Shown: piece after piece, positions 44,111 to 52,617 of the stretch
Position numbering within the stretch: the first letter of the stretch is position 1
Layout of the letters: the number at the start of each line of letters is the position of its first letter
From: Marnyiella aurantia
Lineage (GTDB): Bacteria > Bacteroidota > Bacteroidia > Flavobacteriales > Weeksellaceae
Direction of reading: 5' to 3'
Assembly: GCF_014041915.1 (NCBI RefSeq)
Contig: NZ_CP059472.1
Span: forward strand, 186,001 to 250,000
Length of the DNA stretch: 64,000 nucleotides
Position numbers and translations under genes: made by a program
Notes under the pieces: generated by a model
The model's input: the letters and a program-made list of their open reading frames with translations, nothing else
The model's database searches: none
What the model was told of the DNA's origin: nothing

Positions 44111-44140
44111 AAAAATCCCGGACTCACATCCGGGATTTTT
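44111..44140. terminator. Bidirectional terminator after cphA
   Basis: AAAAATCCCGGA-CTCACA-TCCGGGATTTTT, a perfect 12-bp stem, is flanked by A and T. It separates cphA from the convergent gene ending at 44206. Confidence 0.92.
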
Positions 44141-44205
44141 CATTTGATTTATAAAAAAGTGCGATATTCTCTATTCAAGAATTCATCACCTAATTACTGT
44201 GCTGG

Positions 44206-44751
44206 CTAAAGCCCATCGTCATTGTCTTCATCTTTGTCTTTGTCTGAGGACAGGACAGCGACAGCTACAGCAGCAACTGCGGCCACAGCAGCTATCTTCA
44301 GCAGAAAACTGGTTCTGTTGTGCTTCCATTCTGAGCCCCATCCGCGTTCGGCAAAAATGTTAGGCACATGCCCCTTCTTGAGGTCGTCAATTATCCCTTC
44401 CACTTCACCTACACGGTCGGCAAGCACCAGTGGCAACCATCTTCCGTAACTGGACTCACTGTATTTAAAAGCAAACCGTCTGAGTTTACCGTTGAGACCT
44501 TCGGGCGGTGACGCCGTTCCGAAAACAGCTGTCAGATTCGGGCGCTCCACTGATTTTAACATTTCAACATTGTCATTTTGCTGCTCCGGTCTTTCCCAGG
44601 CATATCCGTCATGTTCCTCGTTTGTGCGGTTTTTCATGGGATAAACCGGATCATTTTCAGGATCGGCATCTATTCCCCAACCTTTTATATGGCTATAATC
44701 TGCCTCTTCACTTTTTTTTAAGTCTGATGGCTTTGTTTCGTCTGTAAGCAT
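44206..44751 (-). CDS. Uncharacterised protein with C-terminal membrane helix
   Basis: A 181-residue protein I do not recognise. The N-terminal half is acidic and rich in Trp/Asp (YSHIKGWGIDADPENDPVY). The middle (about 95-140) contains RRFAFKYSESSYGRWLPLVLADRVGEVEG and looks helical. One Ala/Val-rich transmembrane helix (about 150-168) precedes a tail of alternating Asp and Lys. Most of the protein is on one side of the membrane. It sits 30 bases downstream of the zinc alcohol dehydrogenase gene and may share its transcript; the neighbourhood suggests a stress-related role. Confidence 0.75.
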   Translation of the reverse strand: MLTDETKPSDLKKSEEADYSHIKGWGIDADPENDPVYPMKNRTNEEHDGYAWERPEQQNDNVEMLKSVERPNLTAVFGTASPPEGLNGKLRRFAFKYSESSYGRWLPLVLADRVGEVEGIIDDLKKGHVPNIFAERGWGSEWKHNRTSFLLKIAAVAAVAAVAVAVLSSDKDKDEDNDDGL

Positions 44752-44781
44752 TTTTGTAATTTTTAAGGTTTAAATGAACTT

Positions 44782-45933
44782 TTACGCTGTTGGCGGAATC
44801 AGTACTGTTTTTATACAGCCGTCCAGCTTTCTGGAAAAAATGTGGTAAGCATCTGCTACCTCTTCCATTGGGATACGGTGCGTAATGATTTGTTTTGGAT
44901 CCAGGATTCCATTTTTCACGTGCTCAATCAGTTTTGGCAAGTTACGCTTCACGGCAGCTTGGTTAGCACGGATTGTAATACCTTTATTGACTACGTTTCC
45001 GATAGGTACCAAGGCATCAATAGGGCCGTAAACACCCACTATTGAAACAATTCCGCCTTTTTTCACAGAATTGATCGCCCAATGCAGTGCGGTAGTGGAA
45101 CCACCCTGTAAAAGAAGCTTTATACCCAGAAGTGTGTTCATCATATTACCCTTCGCCTCACACCCCACAGCATCAATACAAACATCAGCACCCAATGAAT
45201 CTGTCTGAGTTTTAATGAAGACTACAGGGTCACCGATGCTGTTAAAATTATAGGCTTCACACTGTGCATATTTCGCCGCAAAGTCAAGCCTGTATTCCAG
45301 CTCATCTATTATAATTACTCTTCCTGCACCAAACAGCCAGGCGCTTTTGGCCGCCATAATACCAATGGGTCCGGCACCGAAAACCACTACGGTGTCGCCC
45401 TTTTGGATGCCTCCCATTTCGGCCGCCTGGTAACCTGTTGGAACTACGTCGGTAAGAAGTACAGCATCATCGGGATCCATCCAGTCAGGAATTACCGTTG
45501 GACCCACATCCGCATAAGGTACCCGGGCATACTCGGCCTGACCACCCTGGAATCCGCCCGCAGTATGTGAATATCCAAAGATACCTCCAACTGCGGTAGC
45601 CATAGGGTTGGATTCATGACAGTTGCCATAGAGCTCCTGCTTGCAGAAAGCACACTTGCCACAGGCAATATTAAACGGAACCATTACACGGTCGCCAACT
45701 TTAAGTTTTTGAACAGAGGAACCTACTTCTACAACTTCGCCGATAAATTCATGTCCAAAAGTGGAGCCTGTACGTGTGTCAGGCACCAGACCATGGTAAA
45801 GATGAAGATCCGATCCGCAAATACAGGATCGTAAAACCTTTACGATTGCATCTTCCGGATGTTCGATCTTCGGTTCAGGCATATTGCGGTCTGCGCGCAC
45901 GCGGAATGGCCCGCGAAAGTTCATTGCTAACAT
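44782..45933 (-). CDS. Zinc-dependent alcohol dehydrogenase (formaldehyde-dehydrogenase-like MDR)
   Basis: A 383-residue medium-chain dehydrogenase. The catalytic-zinc ligands are in CICGSDLHLYHG and GHEFIGEV; the structural-zinc cysteines are in CGKCAFCKQELYGNC. The NAD site is VVFGAGPIGIMAA. The insertion pattern after residue 110 resembles glutathione-independent formaldehyde dehydrogenases. The substrate is not determinable. A second ATG three codons in is possible. Confidence 0.92.
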   Translation of the reverse strand: MLAMNFRGPFRVRADRNMPEPKIEHPEDAIVKVLRSCICGSDLHLYHGLVPDTRTGSTFGHEFIGEVVEVGSSVQKLKVGDRVMVPFNIACGKCAFCKQELYGNCHESNPMATAVGGIFGYSHTAGGFQGGQAEYARVPYADVGPTVIPDWMDPDDAVLLTDVVPTGYQAAEMGGIQKGDTVVVFGAGPIGIMAAKSAWLFGAGRVIIIDELEYRLDFAAKYAQCEAYNFNSIGDPVVFIKTQTDSLGADVCIDAVGCEAKGNMMNTLLGIKLLLQGGSTTALHWAINSVKKGGIVSIVGVYGPIDALVPIGNVVNKGITIRANQAAVKRNLPKLIEHVKNGILDPKQIITHRIPMEEVADAYHIFSRKLDGCIKTVLIPPTA

Positions 45934-46233
45934 AGTAAATATTTTTAATGGTGATTATCAAAGTTGCATCAAAACCAAGACCGCCATTGCCTTAGTTTCC
46001 TTTTTTTATGATTTTTTATGAACTCACTTAGCTGTGAATGAGAATGAAGCCTTAACGCACAGTCAAACTGAAATCAGCATTATTGAAAATGCTGTGGATT
46101 GCAGGTGGAGTAGTGGTATACTCATTTCACACATAAAACCAAGATATATCATGAACCATACTGTGGATTTCGATATTGGTTTTCATAACTTTGATAGGAA
46201 AGGAAGTGAAATTTGAACAACACAGAATTACCG
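45934..46233. other. Divergent intergenic region with a USP promoter
   Basis: About 300 bases between the alcohol dehydrogenase and the universal stress gene. A 60-codon GTG-started ORF lies here, but its 3' part contains the TAACTTTG box, so I do not call it. Otherwise no repeat or RNA structure was seen. Confidence 0.5.
46186..46193 (+). promoter_or_regulatory. -7 element TAACTTTG before the universal stress gene
   Basis: A match to TAnnTTTG, 40 bases upstream of ATG 46234. Confidence 0.6.
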
Positions 46234-47109
46234 ATGATGAAAACTATTATAGTTCCTACCGATTTTTCGGAGCCTGCTGAGAATGCGGCGCTGTACGCAC
46301 TTAATCTCGCCTTTTATACGAATGCCAACATATATCTTTGCCACGCGCTCCGGCCCGAAGGACCTGATCCATCTTTAGGGGGTATATCCCAAGCTGTTAA
46401 AAATTTCCCTGAGATGCGGGAGATATGTGAAACCAAACTGAAGCAGCTTATATCAATACTGGAAACTGAATCAGAACATATTTTGGCTCAAAGTACTGGT
46501 GACTATAAGCCTGTTATAGCCGGGGGATGTGATTTTGGTGATATTTCGGCCGTGGTGCTGGCCGCTGCAGAAGGCAAGGATATACCAATGATTGTTATGG
46601 GCAGGACTGGCGCAGGAAAACTTAACAGGCTTGCTTTTGGCAACAGCACCCTCCATATGATTAAACGCACTAAACTGCCGCTGCTTATTATTCCTTACAC
46701 TTATAAATTCGGAACTCTTAATAAAATTGCCTACTCCTGCGAAATGACGGAAGATGATAAACGTACAGCACAAAGCCTGGCTGATTTTGCCGCCTCTTTC
46801 GATGCCGAACTGTTGATTGCCCACATTCCGAACTTCGTGGAGATGATTGATTCGCGGGAGTATCATACCCGTCAGAAAACCTTTATGCAAGACCTTGAAG
46901 GCAAGGTCAGCTTCAAATCAATTGAAAGTGATAACATAGACAGTGGCTTGGAAAATCTGAAAAAAGAAGATTTAGATATGCTGGTGATGGGGCACGAGAA
47001 CCGTGGCTTTCTGGACAGGTTCATATTTGGAAGTTACGCAGCGCGGCACGCTGCCAAGATCGGGATTCCGTTGCTTATTATTCCTAAACGCTTTGCTCCT
47101 CAGTTTTAG
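46234..47109 (+). CDS. Tandem-domain universal stress protein (UspA family)
   Basis: A 291-residue protein with two USP domains. The first (about 1-150) has TIIVPTDFSEPAENA and the nucleotide-binding motif VMGRTGAGKLNRLAFGNS. The second (about 155-291) ends VMGHENRGFLDRFIFGSYA, again with the G-x(9)-G(S/N)-like loop. It probably binds ATP and acts in stress or stationary-phase survival. Start uncertain: the ATG at 46234 or 46237 fits the family, but a TTG at 46213 follows a purine-rich AGGAA sequence, which is unusual for this phylum. Confidence 0.88.
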   Translation: MMKTIIVPTDFSEPAENAALYALNLAFYTNANIYLCHALRPEGPDPSLGGISQAVKNFPEMREICETKLKQLISILETESEHILAQSTGDYKPVIAGGCDFGDISAVVLAAAEGKDIPMIVMGRTGAGKLNRLAFGNSTLHMIKRTKLPLLIIPYTYKFGTLNKIAYSCEMTEDDKRTAQSLADFAASFDAELLIAHIPNFVEMIDSREYHTRQKTFMQDLEGKVSFKSIESDNIDSGLENLKKEDLDMLVMGHENRGFLDRFIFGSYAARHAAKIGIPLLIIPKRFAPQF

Positions 47110-47152
47110 CCGATGATTTTAAAATTTTAGCCTGGATATTTAGTAATGAACA

Positions 47153-47185
47153 TAAATAAAAGAGCCACCCGCTATCTGGTGGCTC
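47153..47185 (-). terminator. Minus-strand terminator after the PepSY-like gene
   Basis: On the minus strand GAGCCACC, an 8-base loop, then GGTGGCTC, followed by TTTTATTT. Confidence 0.85.
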
Positions 47186-47204
47186 CTGTGTTAATGAGGA
47201 TATA

Positions 47205-47651
47205 TCACTGATCAATTCGTTTGAATCCGCCAGCCTTATCGAACTCCAGTTTTATACCATTGTCAAGTTTCGCCTGCTGCATGTTGCCGTCTGATTCCCA
47301 GCCCGTAATATAGCTGCCGGGATAGTTTGCAGTTACATATTGCTGTATTTTTGCAGGAACAACTGCCAGCGGTAAAGCGTTAGTGCTCGTTAAATCGGTC
47401 ACTTCACTCTTACCGTTAAACTCAACATGGGTACCGTCTGTAAGTGTGATGTCGTAATTCTTGCCCAGACCGTCGCGTTCCGTGCTTGCCTGAGCGATGT
47501 TAGTTCCGGGAAAGTGGGTTGTAATATATGAAGTTACCTCGGCCGGAAGTTCAGCCGGCTTTACAATTTTTTGCTCGTCGCAACTTAACATCACCAGGTA
47601 TGTCGCTGCGGCTAATGTTAGAGACCGTAGTTTCATGTTTATATTTTTCAT
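47205..47651 (-). CDS. PepSY-like lipoprotein (DUF2874 type)
   Basis: A 148-residue secreted protein with a lipobox VMLSC, so probably a lipoprotein anchored at Cys24. Two PepSY-like repeats follow: VTSYITTHFPGTNIAQAS ... YDITLTDGTHVEF, and IQQYVTANYPGSYITGW ... AKLDNGIKLEFD. The repeat of 'xYixxxFPGxxI' and 'vxLxxGxxieF' is diagnostic of this beta-rich family. Function unknown. An alternative ATG at 47636 would shorten the signal peptide by five residues. It lies downstream of the DUF892 gene on the same strand but is separated by a terminator. Confidence 0.82.
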   Translation of the reverse strand: MKNINMKLRSLTLAAATYLVMLSCDEQKIVKPAELPAEVTSYITTHFPGTNIAQASTERDGLGKNYDITLTDGTHVEFNGKSEVTDLTSTNALPLAVVPAKIQQYVTANYPGSYITGWESDGNMQQAKLDNGIKLEFDKAGGFKRIDQ

Positions 47652-47667
47652 AAGTCAGATTTGGGAT

Positions 47668-47695
47668 TAAAAAAAAGGCTGCGAAGGGCAGCCTT
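47668..47695 (-). terminator. Minus-strand terminator after the DUF892 gene
   Basis: On the minus strand AAGGCTGC and GCAGCCTT form an 8-bp stem followed by a long T-run. Confidence 0.85.
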
Positions 47696-47700
47696 ACTAA

Positions 47701-48264
47701 TTAGTTCTCATCTTCTTCCGCAGCTTCGAAGTTTATCGAATTGTAGGCAGATTCTGTTAGTAGTGCGTCAGCTTCTTTTTCCTCCGCCAGTGTTGCTTCC
47801 AGAAGGGCAACAATCTCTGTTTCACCTAATGTATTTGCAAACGCTGCCAGAGTGCCGTAAGAAGCGATTTCGTAATGCTCGATCTTCTGCGAAGCAGCGA
47901 TGATACCTGCATCTCTAACCGGACCAACTTCAGTTTCTTCCATTATACTTTCGCCTTCCTTAATAAGGCCTTCAATGGCTTCGCATTTCTTACCTCTGTT
48001 AGATTCTCCCAGGATTTCAAAAACCTGCTCAAGTCTCTGCACCTGTCCTTCGGTAACTGCAATATGATCTTCAATAGCTGCTTTAAGTTTAGGTTCACTA
48101 GCATTATTCATCATTTTTGGCAAGGCTTTCAGCAATGCTCTTTCAGCATAGACAATGTCTTTCAGACCGTCTATAAATAACTCCTTTAGTCCCTCGGCAG
48201 CGGAGGATTTTGCTTCCACCTTACGTGTTCCCTGACCGTTGCCGGCATCAGTCGTCTTTTTCAT
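47701..48264 (-). CDS. DUF892/YciF-like ferritin-like stress protein
   Basis: A 187-residue four-helix protein of the DUF892 family. Helices carry E/H residues at metal-ligand positions: LFIDGLKDIVYAERALLKALPKM, AIEDHIAVTEGQVQRLEQVFE, KIEHYEIASYGTLAAFA and LEATLAEEKEADALL. YciF-type proteins form dimers with a di-iron-like centre and are induced by osmotic or general stress. The ATG at 48264 (MKKTTDAGNGQG) is preferred to an upstream extension with no family similarity. Confidence 0.87.
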   Translation of the reverse strand: MKKTTDAGNGQGTRKVEAKSSAAEGLKELFIDGLKDIVYAERALLKALPKMMNNASEPKLKAAIEDHIAVTEGQVQRLEQVFEILGESNRGKKCEAIEGLIKEGESIMEETEVGPVRDAGIIAASQKIEHYEIASYGTLAAFANTLGETEIVALLEATLAEEKEADALLTESAYNSINFEAAEEDEN

Positions 48265-48278
48265 AATGTTGCTTTTTT

Positions 48279-48482
48279 TTGTTTGATTACTGTTTTTATA
48301 CAAATATCAGACCTAAAAAAGCCATAAAGATCGGTTATGGTTATGAATACGGAACTAAAGGTGAAGGGTACAAGAGACCATCACCTGGTAAATTTCAGAA
48401 GATTATGGCAAACGCTGGTGTAAATCCTTCTTTAAAAATTTATCTATTTCAATTTCCGCTCGATACTTTTACAATCAGCTGA
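48279..48482 (+). other. Orphan coding-like stretch, possible gene remnant
   Basis: An open frame with protein-like composition (IGYGYEYGTKGEGYKRPSP, then KFQKIMANAGVNPSLK) and codon use like the flanking genes. It lacks a plausible start (only TTG at 48279), and its 3' end overlaps the opposite-strand lipoprotein gene. Family not recognised. It could be the tail of a lost gene, a small gene with an unusual start, or chance. Confidence 0.3.
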
Positions 48483-48941
48483 TTTGAGGGTATGTCCGCC
48501 GGTGAATCTAAAGAGTTTCGGGTCTTTATACTGCTCACCGGTTTCGTTGTATTCGCCGATGCCTTCAATCAGGTTGCCGTCTTTTTTAAGGAACCAGATT
48601 TCACGTGTAGAGGTTGCGCCTTCGGCCTGGAAATTATACTCCAGTTTTAAGGTGTCACCATCTGCCATACCTACAAGGTGACCAAATGAACTGTCTTTCT
48701 CAAAATTTTTGTAATGCATTTTACCGGTTACAGTACCCAGGTTATCGCTTATTCTAACAAAAAGAGAGTCTTTACCTGTGGTTTCCATATAACAGTTTTC
48801 CGGAATTTCATCTATCTGAATATCACTTTCGTTTACGGCAAGAGAATCCCGGTTGGACACGTCATTGATCTTGTTTTCCGTTTTCTTCCCGCAGGCCACA
48901 GCTACGGCTGCAAAACCCAGTATTAAAAGTACTTTCTTCAT
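48444..48941 (-). CDS. Lipoprotein of unknown function
   Basis: A 165-residue protein with a lipoprotein signal (MKKVLLILGFAAVAVAC; lipid-modified Cys17). The mature part is beta-rich: ENCYMETTGKDSLFVRISD, LGTVTGKMHYKNFEKDSSFG, DTLKLEYNFQAEGATSTREIWF. It has a single later Cys pair candidate (C50, C158). I do not recognise the family; similar beta-barrel-like small lipoproteins are common in Bacteroidota. Confidence 0.75.
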   Translation of the reverse strand: MKKVLLILGFAAVAVACGKKTENKINDVSNRDSLAVNESDIQIDEIPENCYMETTGKDSLFVRISDNLGTVTGKMHYKNFEKDSSFGHLVGMADGDTLKLEYNFQAEGATSTREIWFLKKDGNLIEGIGEYNETGEQYKDPKLFRFTGGHTLKSADCKSIERKLK

Positions 48942-49060
48942 AATTGTAAAACTTAAAGCTAAAATAGAAAAAAATTTTCGGACCCCTTAAGTGTACGGGA
49001 AGAATAAAGGTGGATATTACTCTTAAGCACGTTTTTTAGAATTGATTAATACCTGCAGTT

Positions 49061-49774
49061 TTACATTATATTAAGTTTCTGATAGACCTGTTCGCGGTAA
49101 CTTAACCCTATTGGTACAGATTTCCTGTTCTTCAGCAAAACTACATGCTGTTCCACATAACTGATCTGGTTTAGATTAATAAAAAAAGATTTGTGTACGC
49201 GGCAGATATAGGGAAGATGCTGCAGATTTTCCTCGATGGTTGAAAGAGTACCGTGTACCATAATAGTGTCTGTCTCCGTATGTATGCAGAAATAGTTGCG
49301 CATTCCTTCAATCAAAATCATTTCCGGACCGTTAATTTTTACAAGCCTTTTGTCACTTTTTACATAGAAACTTTCTGTGGCCGAGTTCACCACAGGAGTG
49401 GCAATTTTATCCCTGAGAATAAATTTTGATGCTTTCTGAACACTTTTTGCAAATCTGTCCAGCGAGATTGGTTTCAGTAGATAGTCAATGGCATTCTGGG
49501 TGAAAGCATCAAGCGCATACTGGTCATAGGCTGTTGTATAAATGATTGCCGGCGGATTATTGTAGATGGAAATGAAATCGGTACCGCTGATCTCAGGCAT
49601 CTTGATATCCAGGAAAATAAGGTCAATGTCCGTGTGCTTGTTCAGAAACTGAATTAACTCGATAACATTATTGCATATGCCTTCCAACTGAAGATTGCTG
49701 AATTTAGATATATGATGTACCAAAACTTCCTGTGCAAGTTTTTCATCATCGACAACCAGACATTTAATTTTCAT
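49061..49774 (-). CDS. LytTR-family response regulator
   Basis: A 237-residue protein. The receiver domain (1-115) has acidic residues D9/D10, phosphoacceptor D56 in DLIFLDIKMP and Lys in YLLKPISL. The C-terminal LytTR DNA-binding domain (about 135-235) contains ILIEGMRNYFCIHT, CRVHKSFFINLNQI and RKSVPIGLSYREQV. It binds direct repeats to control a small regulon. It follows its sensor kinase by 3 bases, forming a two-component operon. Confidence 0.93.
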   Translation of the reverse strand: MKIKCLVVDDEKLAQEVLVHHISKFSNLQLEGICNNVIELIQFLNKHTDIDLIFLDIKMPEISGTDFISIYNNPPAIIYTTAYDQYALDAFTQNAIDYLLKPISLDRFAKSVQKASKFILRDKIATPVVNSATESFYVKSDKRLVKINGPEMILIEGMRNYFCIHTETDTIMVHGTLSTIEENLQHLPYICRVHKSFFINLNQISYVEQHVVLLKNRKSVPIGLSYREQVYQKLNIM

Positions 49775-49777
49775 TTA

Positions 49778-50827
49778 CTAAAGATTTATTTCCAGAGTTG
49801 CAGTAAAGGTTTGTGCATCCTGCAGCAGATCCAGCGAGTGGCGCCCCGAATACAGCAGTTGGAGTCTTTTGCGGATGTTTTCAATCCCTATTCCCCCATA
49901 ACCTGCCGACTGTCCCGGTTTGTAATTATTCTTAACTGTAAATTTAAGAAAGCCATCACTGCAAAGCAGATTTATCTCAATAAATGAAGCATCAACTGTT
50001 GAATCTATACCGTGTTTAAACGCATTTTCAACAAGAGGCAGCATCAGCATAGGTGCAACTCTGGCCGAGGGATCAAGCAGCTTATGATCAAATGTTACTG
50101 TTGCGGTTGCAGGTAATCTTAAATTTTCAATTCCGATATAAGTTTCTAAAATATGAATTTCCTTAGATAAAGGAGTTTCCCGCGTCTGCGAATCGTACAG
50201 AGAATAGCGCAGAATAGTAGAAAGTTTAAGGATTACCTCAGGGGTTTCAGGCGACATCTTTAACGACAGGGCGTACAGACTGTTAAGCACATTGAACAGA
50301 AAGTGCGGACTCACCTGGGATTTCAGCAGATTAAGTTCAGCCAGCGTATGTTCGGAACTGATTATCTCATTTTTCCTAAGCGTAAGTATATATTCCTTCA
50401 CGGCATAAGCGGCGCCTAAAGCGAACATGATGATAAGCATGCCCGGAAATATATCGAAAAACGGCTGGTATATTTGATACCCCTCCGGCGCAGAGGAAGT
50501 TACAGCTATTGAAGTGAAATTCCCTAAACCGCACGTCCCCGATTGTCTGTATATCCACCGCAGGACAGATCCACCCAGGAAAACTGATATCAGAAATGAA
50601 ATAAGAAGCAGAATCAGATATTGGTTGCTTTTTCTCGTACGCCTGAGATAGGGAAGGAGCAGGAAATTATTCAGCCATGCTGGTACGAAAAGCAGAAAGG
50701 TATAAATAATTATGAATGCATTAGATACCTCATGCGGACTGTTGTCTATACTTGTAAAGAGAATGAATCCGAAAAAAATCAGGTTCAGAAAAAACCTTGA
50801 TAATTCATTCGCCCTGTTTAATTGCAT
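49778..50827 (-). CDS. LytS/YehU-type sensor histidine kinase
   Basis: A 349-residue kinase: four membrane helices (about 10-28, 36-58, 70-90, 125-145), a coiled segment, then the His_kinase domain with H175 in SPHFLFNVLNSLYAL and the ATP-binding lid (PLVENAFKHGID and GIGIENIRKRL). The ATG at 50827 is used because the 44-codon upstream extension has no family similarity and would cover the promoter region. A -33 TTTG and TATTTTTA box with about 21-base spacing lie upstream on this strand. The signal sensed is unknown. Confidence 0.9.
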   Translation of the reverse strand: MQLNRANELSRFFLNLIFFGFILFTSIDNSPHEVSNAFIIIYTFLLFVPAWLNNFLLLPYLRRTRKSNQYLILLLISFLISVFLGGSVLRWIYRQSGTCGLGNFTSIAVTSSAPEGYQIYQPFFDIFPGMLIIMFALGAAYAVKEYILTLRKNEIISSEHTLAELNLLKSQVSPHFLFNVLNSLYALSLKMSPETPEVILKLSTILRYSLYDSQTRETPLSKEIHILETYIGIENLRLPATATVTFDHKLLDPSARVAPMLMLPLVENAFKHGIDSTVDASFIEINLLCSDGFLKFTVKNNYKPGQSAGYGGIGIENIRKRLQLLYSGRHSLDLLQDAQTFTATLEINL

Positions 50828-51019
50828 GTCTTTGTTGTCTGATGCAGTAAAAATAGATATTTTGGGCTTGGGGTACCAAAATATTTGTATCAACCTATAA
50901 AATGTAGGGACGAAAACATCTCTTCTGGACCATGGAAATTTTTGTCCATACTTTCGCACAGTTTGTCAAAAAAAATAGTGCTTCGAGGTGGTTTGCACAG
51001 ATATTTACATAAAAAAACT

Positions 51020-52378
51020 ATGAAAAGAATATTTCTCATTAGCGGTCTTCTAATAGCAGGCGCGACTACGGCACAAAAAACAGACTTCAAAGCTTCTCTG
51101 GACAGTATGCTAACCCATTATCAGAAAAACAATGCATTTTCCGGATCTATCCTGCTTCAGAAAAACGGAGAGACTATCTATAAAGGAGAGTTCAATAACT
51201 TCCCGGGCGAAAAAGAAAAATACCGTATAGGATCAATTACTAAGATCTTTACCTCAGTCATGATATTCCAGCTGGTTGAGGAGGGCAAACTGAAACTCGG
51301 TTCAACACTAAACACGTATTTTCCTACTGTGAAAAATGCCGACCGCATTACCATTGCTCAAATGCTGAACCATACCAGCGGTATGTTTAACTACCTGGAG
51401 TGGGATGAGTATTACGACAGTAAAGACAAGGTGTTTACAAAAGAAGCAATGCTGAAGATTATACAGCAGGGCAAACCTGACTTTAAGCCGGGCAAAGACA
51501 GCATGTACAGTAATTCCGGCTATCTGCTGTTGGGATATATTATAGAACAGGTTACAGGAAAATCTTATCAGGAAAATCTGAAAACACGGATCCTGGATAA
51601 AGTGGGTCTGTACAATACGTACAGCGAAACTGATCCATCCCAGTACTCCAAAAGGGCAGCATCCTACAAGTTCGACGGCGAAAAATGGTCGCACGAGGCC
51701 GATACTCATCCAAGTTTTACATATTCCGCGGGTAATATCGTGTCAACTACTGAGGATCTGGCCAAAATGATGAAGGCGCTCTTCAGCGGTAAACTTGTTT
51801 CTATGAAGACCGTAGATCTTATGAAGCAAACAAACCCACAAACACACATAGGTTACGGACTTTTCCGTACACCGATTTTCGGAAAAGCCGGTTTTGGCCA
51901 TACAGGCAGGATTGATGAATTTCATGCGGGCCTGGCGCATATTCCCGAAGATAAATTTACTGTGGCAGTACTGGCAAACGGTACTAATGTAAAACTGAAT
52001 GATATTGTGGTGGCTGTTGTTTCCAAATATTACGGTAAAAATTATAAAGAACTGGATTTTACGACGTACACAGATAAAAACGCAGCGCCAACCCATATTT
52101 ATGAAGGCGTATATAATGCTAAACTTGGCGGCATTATCTCGGTAGGTAAATTCCGTATCAGTAAGGCCGGAAAGAATCATTTATTCCTGTCCATGTATTC
52201 CAAAGCATCGGAAGGCAAGCAGAGCCGAACAGCATTGCTGAAAAGAATCGGTGAGAATGAGTTTTATTCGTTTGACAATAGCGCGAATCTTCAGTTTGAT
52301 CGTGATAAATCAGGTAAAGTGACGGGTTTAAAACTAACTCAGGGTCAGCAGTCCATTAACTGCAGTAAGATTTTATAA
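51020..52378 (+). CDS. Secreted serine hydrolase of the beta-lactamase/PBP4* family
   Basis: A 452-residue protein with a signal peptide (MKRIFLISGLLIAGATTAQ). Catalytic motifs are S72-x-x-K75 in GSITKIFTS, YSN (163-165) and GHTG in KAGFGHTGRID. A C-terminal beta-rich domain (about 345-452) follows, as in many class-C-like esterases and D-aminopeptidases. It probably acts on peptidoglycan peptides, D-amino-acid esters or simple esters; a true beta-lactamase cannot be concluded. It is divergent from the two-component pair, separated by 192 bases. Confidence 0.88.
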   Translation: MKRIFLISGLLIAGATTAQKTDFKASLDSMLTHYQKNNAFSGSILLQKNGETIYKGEFNNFPGEKEKYRIGSITKIFTSVMIFQLVEEGKLKLGSTLNTYFPTVKNADRITIAQMLNHTSGMFNYLEWDEYYDSKDKVFTKEAMLKIIQQGKPDFKPGKDSMYSNSGYLLLGYIIEQVTGKSYQENLKTRILDKVGLYNTYSETDPSQYSKRAASYKFDGEKWSHEADTHPSFTYSAGNIVSTTEDLAKMMKALFSGKLVSMKTVDLMKQTNPQTHIGYGLFRTPIFGKAGFGHTGRIDEFHAGLAHIPEDKFTVAVLANGTNVKLNDIVVAVVSKYYGKNYKELDFTTYTDKNAAPTHIYEGVYNAKLGGIISVGKFRISKAGKNHLFLSMYSKASEGKQSRTALLKRIGENEFYSFDNSANLQFDRDKSGKVTGLKLTQGQQSINCSKIL

Positions 52379-52397
52379 TTCTACATTATTTTGACTG

Positions 52398-52430
52398 AAA
52401 TCTCCGGAGCGTTTGTTTCCGGGGATTTTT
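52398..52430 (+). terminator. Terminator after the serine hydrolase gene
   Basis: AAATCTCCGGA and TCCGGGGATTT form an 11-bp stem with one G-T pair, followed by T. The remaining ~190 bases to 52617 hold nothing recognisable. Confidence 0.85.
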
Positions 52431-52617
52431 GTTTATGAGAACACTTATTTAAAAATACAGTCTCCATCATTATTTGGATAATTTTGGTGAAGAGAGTTAC
52501 TTGGTAGCCTCTAATTACCCAGTGCTACAAAATGCCTATAATTTATATTATGTTAAATTGTAACTGGACGCAGTAAAATATAGCAGTAAAAACCCCGGAA
52601 AAAATCAGAATCCATAC

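Noticed and set aside
46034-46216. 60-codon GTG-started ORF upstream of the universal stress gene
   Set aside because: It covers the TAACTTTG promoter box, has no recognisable domain, and its composition is unremarkable.
50828-50959. 44-codon extension of the histidine kinase
   Set aside because: It covers the likely promoter and shows no similarity to kinase N-termini; membrane helices begin after ATG 50827.
50885-51019. 45-codon extension of the serine hydrolase
   Set aside because: It would bury the signal peptide and has no hydrophobic or domain features; the ATG at 51020 gives a clean signal sequence.
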